Assembly: GCA_937881145.1 (NCBI GenBank)
Contig: CALGFL010000341.1
Coordinates: 1 to 10,237, forward strand
Source: an uncultured Bordetella sp.
GTDB lineage: Bacteria > Pseudomonadota > Gammaproteobacteria > Burkholderiales > Burkholderiaceae_B
Length of the DNA: 10,237 nucleotides
Direction of reading: 5' to 3'
Shown: positions 6,679-10,237 of the stretch, piece by piece
Layout: every line of letters starts with the position of its first letter
How positions within the stretch are numbered: the stretch's first letter is position 1
Position numbers and translations under genes: made by a program
Notes under the pieces: generated by a model
Seen by the model: the letters and a program-made list of their open reading frames with translations, nothing else
The model's database searches: none
Told to the model about the DNA's origin: nothing

Positions 6679-7871
6679 CCCCGAACACCTCGATCGCGCA
6701 GCACCGGCTGGGGCTGGTGCTGTTCGCGCTGGCCGTGGGCGGCTTCGCCATCGGCACCACCGAATTCGCCACCATGAGCCTGCTGCCCTATTTCGCGCAG
6801 GGCCTGGGCATCGACGCACCGACGGCCGGCCACGTCATCAGCGCCTATGCCCTGGGCGTGGTGGTGGGCGCGCCGGTGCTAGCCGTGCTGGGTGCGCGCC
6901 TGCCGCGCCGCAAGCTGCTCATCTTGCTGATGGCCCTGTTCGCCCTGGGCAATGGCCTGAGCGGCCTGGCGCCCACCTATCATTGGATGCTGTTGTTCCG
7001 CTTTCTCGCCGGCCTGCCGCACGGCGCCTATTTTGGCTTCGCCGCCCTGATGGCGACCTCGCTCGTGCCGGAGAACCGCCGCACCTGGGCCGTGGGCCGC
7101 ATGTTCCTGGGACTGACCTGCGCCACCATCCTGGGCGTGCCGCTCGCCAACTGGCTGGGGCAGGCTTTGGGCTGGCGCTGGAGTTTCGGCCTGGTGGCCT
7201 TGATGGGGCTGACCACGATGCTGCTGGTGCGCCTGTTCGCACCGCTCTCGCCGGCCGACGAAAAAGCCAGCCCTCTGCGCGAGCTTGGCGCCCTGGCGCG
7301 CGGCCAGGTGTGGCTGACCCTGGGCATAGGCGCCATAGGCTTTGGCGGCCTGTTCGCCGTGTATACCTATCTGGCCGACACGTTGCACGACGTCACGCGG
7401 GTTTCGCCCGAAGCGGCGCCGCTGGTCCTCAGCGTGCTGGGCATAGGCCTGACCGCAGGCAATCTTTTCATTCCGCACTTCGCCGACCGCGCGCTCATGC
7501 GCACCGCGGGCCTCATGCTCTTGTGGAGCGCGTTCGCGCTGGCGCTCTACCCCTTCATGGCGGGCAATGTGTGGGCGATCTCGCTGTCGGTCTTCATGAT
7601 CGGCCTGGGCGGCGCGCTGGGCACGGTGCTACAGACCCGCCTGATGGACGTGGCCGAAGACGCCCAGGGCCTGGCCGCCGCCCTCAATCATTCGGCCTTC
7701 AACACCGCCAACGCGCTCGGACCTTTTTTGGGCGGCCTGGCCATTGCCGGCGGCCATGGCTGGACGTCCACCGGCTGGGTCGGCTGCGGCCTGGCACTGG
7801 GCGGCTTCGTGCTTTGGCTGATATCGGTGGCCGTGGACCGCCATACCGCTTCGCGGGCCTGCGCGGCCTGA
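6675..7871 (+). CDS. AraJ-like MFS efflux transporter (DHA1 family)
   Basis: A 398-residue inner-membrane permease with 12 predicted helices. FAIGTTEFATMSLLP (24-38) in helix 1 and the motif A-like loop GARLPRRK (73-80) between helices 2 and 3 are typical of the AraJ/YdeA/NepI/PbuE group of proton-driven exporters of sugars, nucleosides or drugs. Other hallmarks are FRFLAGLPHGAYFG (108-121) in helix 4 and GVPLANWLGQALGWRWSF split over 154-171. A hydrophilic loop near 190-208 separates the two halves. The start was chosen because the ATG at 6675 overlaps the DUF1993 stop and gives a normal N-terminus just before helix 1. The substrate cannot be told from sequence. It converges on the AraC gene with a 31-bp gap (7872-7902) in which I see no clear terminator. 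Confidence 0.9.
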   Translation: MTPNTSIAQHRLGLVLFALAVGGFAIGTTEFATMSLLPYFAQGLGIDAPTAGHVISAYALGVVVGAPVLAVLGARLPRRKLLILLMALFALGNGLSGLAPTYHWMLLFRFLAGLPHGAYFGFAALMATSLVPENRRTWAVGRMFLGLTCATILGVPLANWLGQALGWRWSFGLVALMGLTTMLLVRLFAPLSPADEKASPLRELGALARGQVWLTLGIGAIGFGGLFAVYTYLADTLHDVTRVSPEAAPLVLSVLGIGLTAGNLFIPHFADRALMRTAGLMLLWSAFALALYPFMAGNVWAISLSVFMIGLGGALGTVLQTRLMDVAEDAQGLAAALNHSAFNTANALGPFLGGLAIAGGHGWTSTGWVGCGLALGGFVLWLISVAVDRHTASRACAA

Positions 7872-7902
7872 GTCTCTCGCACCGACCAATAGTGAACGTG
7901 GA

Positions 7903-8832
7903 TCAGCGCCCAGGCATCGACACTGCGCGCCGATAGGCGGCGGGACTCACGCCCTTGTGGCGCTCGAAGGCGCGGACGAACGCGGATTCGGATTGAAAGC
8001 CCACCGCCGCGCCGATCACCCCCACGTTTTCCCGGCTGCGCCGCAAACGCGCGGCGGCGCTATCCATGCGCAACTGCGTCAGAAGCTGCGCGGGCGACGT
8101 GTCGCTCACGCGCCGGAACAACCGCAGGAAACTGGCCCGCGACATATGACAGCTCGCCGCGAGGTCTTCGATCGCGAGCGATTCGTGCTGGCGCGACAGC
8201 ATGGCGATCGCCACGGGCCGCAGCCGCGGTTCGCGCAGCAAACCGAACACACCGCGCACCGCGTCCGACTGCCGCCACCAATGACGCAGCGCGAGCACGA
8301 ACAGCGCCGACGACAATTGCCCCACGACGCTGCGCGCGCCCGGCGCGGCGGTCTGCACTTCGCTGCGCATCAGGGCCACCAGAGGCGCCAACGCCGCGGG
8401 CGGCAGACCGGTTTCGCCGGGCAGATACAGTAGCCGCGGAAGCGCGGCCAGCAGCGTCGCCGCGCCCGCGCCGAAGTCGATCCGGCCGCAGAGCATGTCC
8501 AGCGCGGGATCGGCATCGCCATCCGTGCGCCACGCCAGCACGGCATGCGTGCGCTCGGCCTCGCGCGGCGGCGGCGCATCCCAGTCGTCCGAGTGCGCGG
8601 CCAGGCGGTGTTCGTCACCGCAAGGCAGCACCACCACATCGCCCGCCGACAGGGCCACGGCGGGTTCGCCTGCCAGCTGAAGATGGACGCGGCCCTGGAC
8701 GATCGCGTGAAACCGCACCGAACCGGGCTCTTCGGCCCGATGCAGTTGCGCCCAGCGGCCCGACCATTGGCACTGCACATCGAGATTGCCGCGCGCCGGA
8801 TAGGCATCGAGCAAGGCGCTGAGTGTGTCCAT
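7903..8832 (-). CDS. AraC-family transcriptional regulator with N-terminal cupin domain
   Basis: A 309-residue one-component regulator. The N-terminal half (about 5-190) is a cupin ligand-binding domain: SVRFHAIVQGRVHLQL (38-53), LSAGDVVVLPCGDEHRL (61-77) and a later CGRIDFG (115-121) with LLAALPRLLYLPG (127-139), as in the Cupin_6 type of AraC proteins. The C-terminal 100 residues hold two helix-turn-helix motifs: LAIEDLAASCHMSRASFLRLF split over 219-239, and GVIGAAVGFQSESAFVRAF (271-289) followed by GVSPAAYRR (294-302). It lies on the same strand as the AhpD-like gene, 85 bp downstream of that gene's stop, and converges on the MFS gene. Such cupin-AraC regulators often control an adjacent oxidoreductase, hydrolase or AhpD-like gene, so that gene or the DUF1993-MFS pair are the likeliest targets. 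The effector is unknown. The start at 8832 gives a normal N-terminus; its Shine-Dalgarno is weak. Confidence 0.9.
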   Translation of the reverse strand: MDTLSALLDAYPARGNLDVQCQWSGRWAQLHRAEEPGSVRFHAIVQGRVHLQLAGEPAVALSAGDVVVLPCGDEHRLAAHSDDWDAPPPREAERTHAVLAWRTDGDADPALDMLCGRIDFGAGAATLLAALPRLLYLPGETGLPPAALAPLVALMRSEVQTAAPGARSVVGQLSSALFVLALRHWWRQSDAVRGVFGLLREPRLRPVAIAMLSRQHESLAIEDLAASCHMSRASFLRLFRRVSDTSPAQLLTQLRMDSAAARLRRSRENVGVIGAAVGFQSESAFVRAFERHKGVSPAAYRRAVSMPGR

Positions 8833-8917
8833 GGCTGGCTGGCGATTGCGAAGGAATGGTCAGCTTAATCGATAGGTGCCATCCATGCGGCGCGCAGCGA
8901 TGCGCCACCCGCGCGGT
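8833..8917 (-). promoter_or_regulatory. Gap between the AhpD-like and AraC genes; possible leader or promoter of the regulator
   Basis: This 85-bp gap lies upstream of the AraC start. A GGCGC/GCGCC pairing near 8887-8904 could make a weak hairpin after the AhpD-like stop, without a T run. An AT-richer patch (about 8860-8875, containing ATCGATTAAG on the minus strand) could hold a promoter for the regulator, but no good -35/-10 pair can be read. The regulator may instead be transcribed with the upstream gene. Confidence 0.2.
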
Positions 8918-9262
8918 TCACCTGGCCGCCTCGTGCGCGCCAACGGCATCGAGCACGCGCGCGGAGTACACCATGGCGGCGCCCGCGTTCAACGCGACCG
9001 CCACGCCCAGGGCTTCGGCGATTTCTTCATGGGTCGCGCCGTGCTTGAGGGCCTCGGCGCTGTGTACCGTGATGCAGCCGTCGCAGCGGGTTGTGACGGC
9101 CACCGCCAGCGCGATCAACTCGCGGGTCTTGGCGTCCAGATGGTTGGTCTTCTTGCCGGCATTGGACAAGGTCTGGTAGCCGCCGAGCGTGTCGGGCGTC
9201 AGCTTGCCCAGTTCGCCGATGCGGCCCATCAGTTCCTTGCGATATTCGGTCCAGTTCAACAT
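8918..9262 (-). CDS. AhpD-like / carboxymuconolactone decarboxylase family protein
   Basis: A 114-residue cytoplasmic all-helical protein of the CMD/AhpD family. The active-site motif CDGCITVH (60-67) has both redox cysteines (C60, C63) and the His (H67) four residues after the second cysteine, as in AhpD, the thiol partner in peroxide reduction. ELIALAVAVTTRC (48-60) and GATHEEIAEALGVAVALNAG split over 75-94, then YSARVLDA (99-106), are typical. True carboxymuconolactone decarboxylases lack the CxxC, so a peroxidase or disulfide-reductase role is more likely than beta-ketoadipate chemistry. The frame is open to 9367, but the start at 9262 has an excellent Shine-Dalgarno (GAGGAG, 9275-9270, 7-bp spacer) and matches the family's short N-terminus. 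It is transcribed toward the AraC gene and may form a unit with it. Confidence 0.9.
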   Translation of the reverse strand: MLNWTEYRKELMGRIGELGKLTPDTLGGYQTLSNAGKKTNHLDAKTRELIALAVAVTTRCDGCITVHSAEALKHGATHEEIAEALGVAVALNAGAAMVYSARVLDAVGAHEAAR

Positions 9263-9286
9263 GGCGCTTCTCCTCGGGGGATGCGT

Positions 9287-9307
9287 GCTCCGGGAAACTC
9301 CCGGAGC
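9287..9307. repeat. Perfect 9-bp inverted repeat upstream of the AhpD-like gene
   Basis: GCTCCGGGA (9287-9295) and TCCCGGAGC (9299-9307) are exact reverse complements separated by AAC. The repeat lies 24 bp upstream of the AhpD-like start, 11 bp from its GAGGAG ribosome binding site. It could be an operator for a dimeric regulator or a stable leader hairpin in the mRNA. It is unlikely to be a standard intrinsic terminator for the phosphoesterase gene: no T run follows on the minus strand, and it is about 100 bp from that stop. Confidence 0.55.
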
Positions 9308-9409
9308 CTTCAAGCGCAATCTATGCCTGGGGCCGGCCGGGCCGAATACCTGGCCGGCTCGATTCATTGCCCATTCGTCTCAACCGCCCTTCGACTGCCA
9401 AGCAGCGAT
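9308..9409 (-). promoter_or_regulatory. Likely promoter region of the AhpD-like gene
   Basis: With the inverted repeat, this is part of the 147-bp non-coding stretch between the phosphoesterase stop and the AhpD-like start. Reading the minus strand, TTCGGC and TAGATT about 17 bp apart (around 9350 to 9322) make a weak sigma70-like pair that would place transcription start just before the inverted repeat. It also holds GC palindromes (GGCCGGCC near 9330-9340). The promoter call is by eye and weak. Confidence 0.25.
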
Positions 9410-10237
9410 CTAGGCCTTGAACGTCAGCGCGTTGGTCAGGTCTCCCATGGGCGTCTGCCCCCGCGCCCGCATCGCCTCGTCGCGCCGCTTGATGCCTTCG
9501 AGCGTGGGCAGGTCGAACACCCGCGAGATCAGGCGCAGGATGGAGCCCGTGTCGTAGACCGTGTGGTCCACCGTGCCCTTCTTCGCATGGGGCGATATCA
9601 CCAGCGCCGGAACGCGCGTACCCGGCCCCCAGCGGTCGCCCTTGGGCGGGGCCACGTGGTCCCACCAGCCGCCGTTTTCGTCCACGGTGACGATCACCAC
9701 CATGTCCTGCCACTGGCTGCCGCGGCGCAGGCTGTCGACGATGTGCGCGATGTGGCGGTCGCCCGATTCCACGTCGGAGTAGCCGGCATGCATGTTCAGG
9801 TTGCCCTGCGGCTTGTAGAACGTGACGGCCGGCAGCCGGCCGGCATCGACGTCGGCCAGGAACTTGTTGGTGGCCGGCATGTCGCCCAGGCCGCCGTCGC
9901 GCAGGCGCCTGGCGCGCGCCTGGGCGTGTTGCGGGCCGAGGTTCTCGAAATAATTGAACGGCTGATGGTGGAACTGGAAGTTGGGCACGGGCGGAAAGCC
10001 CGGCTCGTTGGGCTTGGCGTCCACGGCGTCCTGCCAGCCGCCGGAATACCAGGCCCAGTCCACGCCCTTGGCATCGAGCAGATCGCCGATATGCGCGTGG
10101 GTCTGCGGCGGCACCACCATCGGGCTGGCGGCATCGGCCAGCGCCGGATTTTGCTTGTCGCGCGGCGCGTGGCTCGGGCAGTAAGGCGCCGCCATGGTGT
10201 TGACGGCGTCGCCGTCGGGCGTGAGGGCGCTGGGGCC
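9410..10237 (-). CDS. AcpA/phospholipase C-type phosphoesterase (acid phosphatase), C-terminal part
   Basis: The visible 275 residues are the C-terminal part of a phosphoesterase of the AcpA/phospholipase C family (PF04185 type), enzymes that hydrolyse phosphomonoesters or phospholipid head groups, usually in the periplasm or outside the cell. The frame stays open to the right edge, so the signal peptide and N-terminal catalytic residues are outside the window. The ATG at 10195 is internal: upstream codons still match the family (TPDGDAVNTMAAPYCPS at visible residues 6-22). Key segments are WAWYSGGWQDA (61-71), HHQPFNYF (90-97), VTFYKPQGNLNMHAGYSD (138-155) and the hallmark VTVDENGGWWDHVAPP (183-198), whose acidic residues are expected metal ligands, followed by GPGTRVPALVISPHAKKG split over 204-221 and a DTGSILRLI helix (229-237). 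This fits the acid phosphatases common in Bordetella and Burkholderia relatives. It stops with TAG 147 bp before the AhpD-like start. Confidence 0.88.
   Translation of the reverse strand, partial: GPSALTPDGDAVNTMAAPYCPSHAPRDKQNPALADAASPMVVPPQTHAHIGDLLDAKGVDWAWYSGGWQDAVDAKPNEPGFPPVPNFQFHHQPFNYFENLGPQHAQARARRLRDGGLGDMPATNKFLADVDAGRLPAVTFYKPQGNLNMHAGYSDVESGDRHIAHIVDSLRRGSQWQDMVVIVTVDENGGWWDHVAPPKGDRWGPGTRVPALVISPHAKKGTVDHTVYDTGSILRLISRVFDLPTLEGIKRRDEAMRARGQTPMGDLTNALTFKA

Noticed and set aside
7957..8433. 158-codon plus-strand open frame opposite the AraC gene
   Set aside because: Arg/Gln/His-rich antisense shadow. The minus strand carries clear cupin and helix-turn-helix motifs.
9287..9307. 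Intrinsic terminator for the phosphoesterase gene
   Set aside because: No T run follows the stem on the minus strand, and it is about 100 bp beyond the stop, next to another gene's ribosome binding site.
9263..9367. 35-residue N-terminal extension of the AhpD-like protein
   Set aside because: It would cover the strong GAGGAG ribosome binding site and the inverted repeat, and family members begin at the MLNWTEYRKE segment.
10193..10195. ATG as the start of the phosphoesterase
   Set aside because: The frame continues upstream to the window edge with family-like sequence, and the protein would lack its N-terminal catalytic half and signal peptide.

Overview
The window is about 10.2 kb of GC-rich DNA, densely coded with strong G/C third-position bias. 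The mix of genes (a Wzx/Wzy polysaccharide locus with an OPX lipoprotein, a DUF1993 protein, an AraJ-type MFS permease, a cupin/AraC regulator, an AhpD-like protein and an AcpA-type phosphoesterase) suggests a betaproteobacterium, most likely an Alcaligenaceae member such as Bordetella or Achromobacter. That placement is inferred from protein style and composition, because no rRNA or tRNA is present to confirm it.

Left part (1-6070): an exopolysaccharide assembly and export locus. A Wzz/GumC-like co-polymerase runs off the left edge on the minus strand. It faces a plus-strand run of five closely packed genes: a short GumB-like OPX export lipoprotein, a Wzy-type polymerase, a signal-peptide-bearing glycoside hydrolase of family GH44, a Wzx-type flippase and a small secreted four-cysteine protein. 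The genes are separated by 11 and 15 bp, or overlap by 23 and 4 bp, so they look like one translationally coupled operon. Together they supply flipping (Wzx), periplasmic polymerisation (Wzy), length control (Wzz/GumC) and export (OPX), with a periplasmic glycanase built in. No glycosyltransferase is visible; these probably lie to the left of the window. GH44 enzymes act on beta-1,4-glucan-type chains, so the exported polymer may have a cellulose-like backbone, as xanthan does.

Middle part (6071-7871): after a 59-bp gap with an imperfect hairpin come a DUF1993 protein and an AraJ-like MFS efflux permease, joined by a 4-bp ATGA overlap.

Right part (7903-10237, all minus strand): in transcription order, the C-terminal 275 residues of an AcpA/phospholipase-C-type phosphoesterase (its start lies beyond the right edge), an AhpD/carboxymuconolactone-decarboxylase-like protein with a C-x-x-C-x-x-x-H redox motif, and a cupin-AraC regulator that converges on the MFS gene. 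A perfect 9-bp inverted repeat sits just upstream of the ribosome binding site of the AhpD-like gene.

The most notable feature is the GH44 glycanase nested between the polymerase and flippase genes of a Wzx/Wzy-type locus. No CRISPR array, insertion sequence, tRNA or rRNA was seen.
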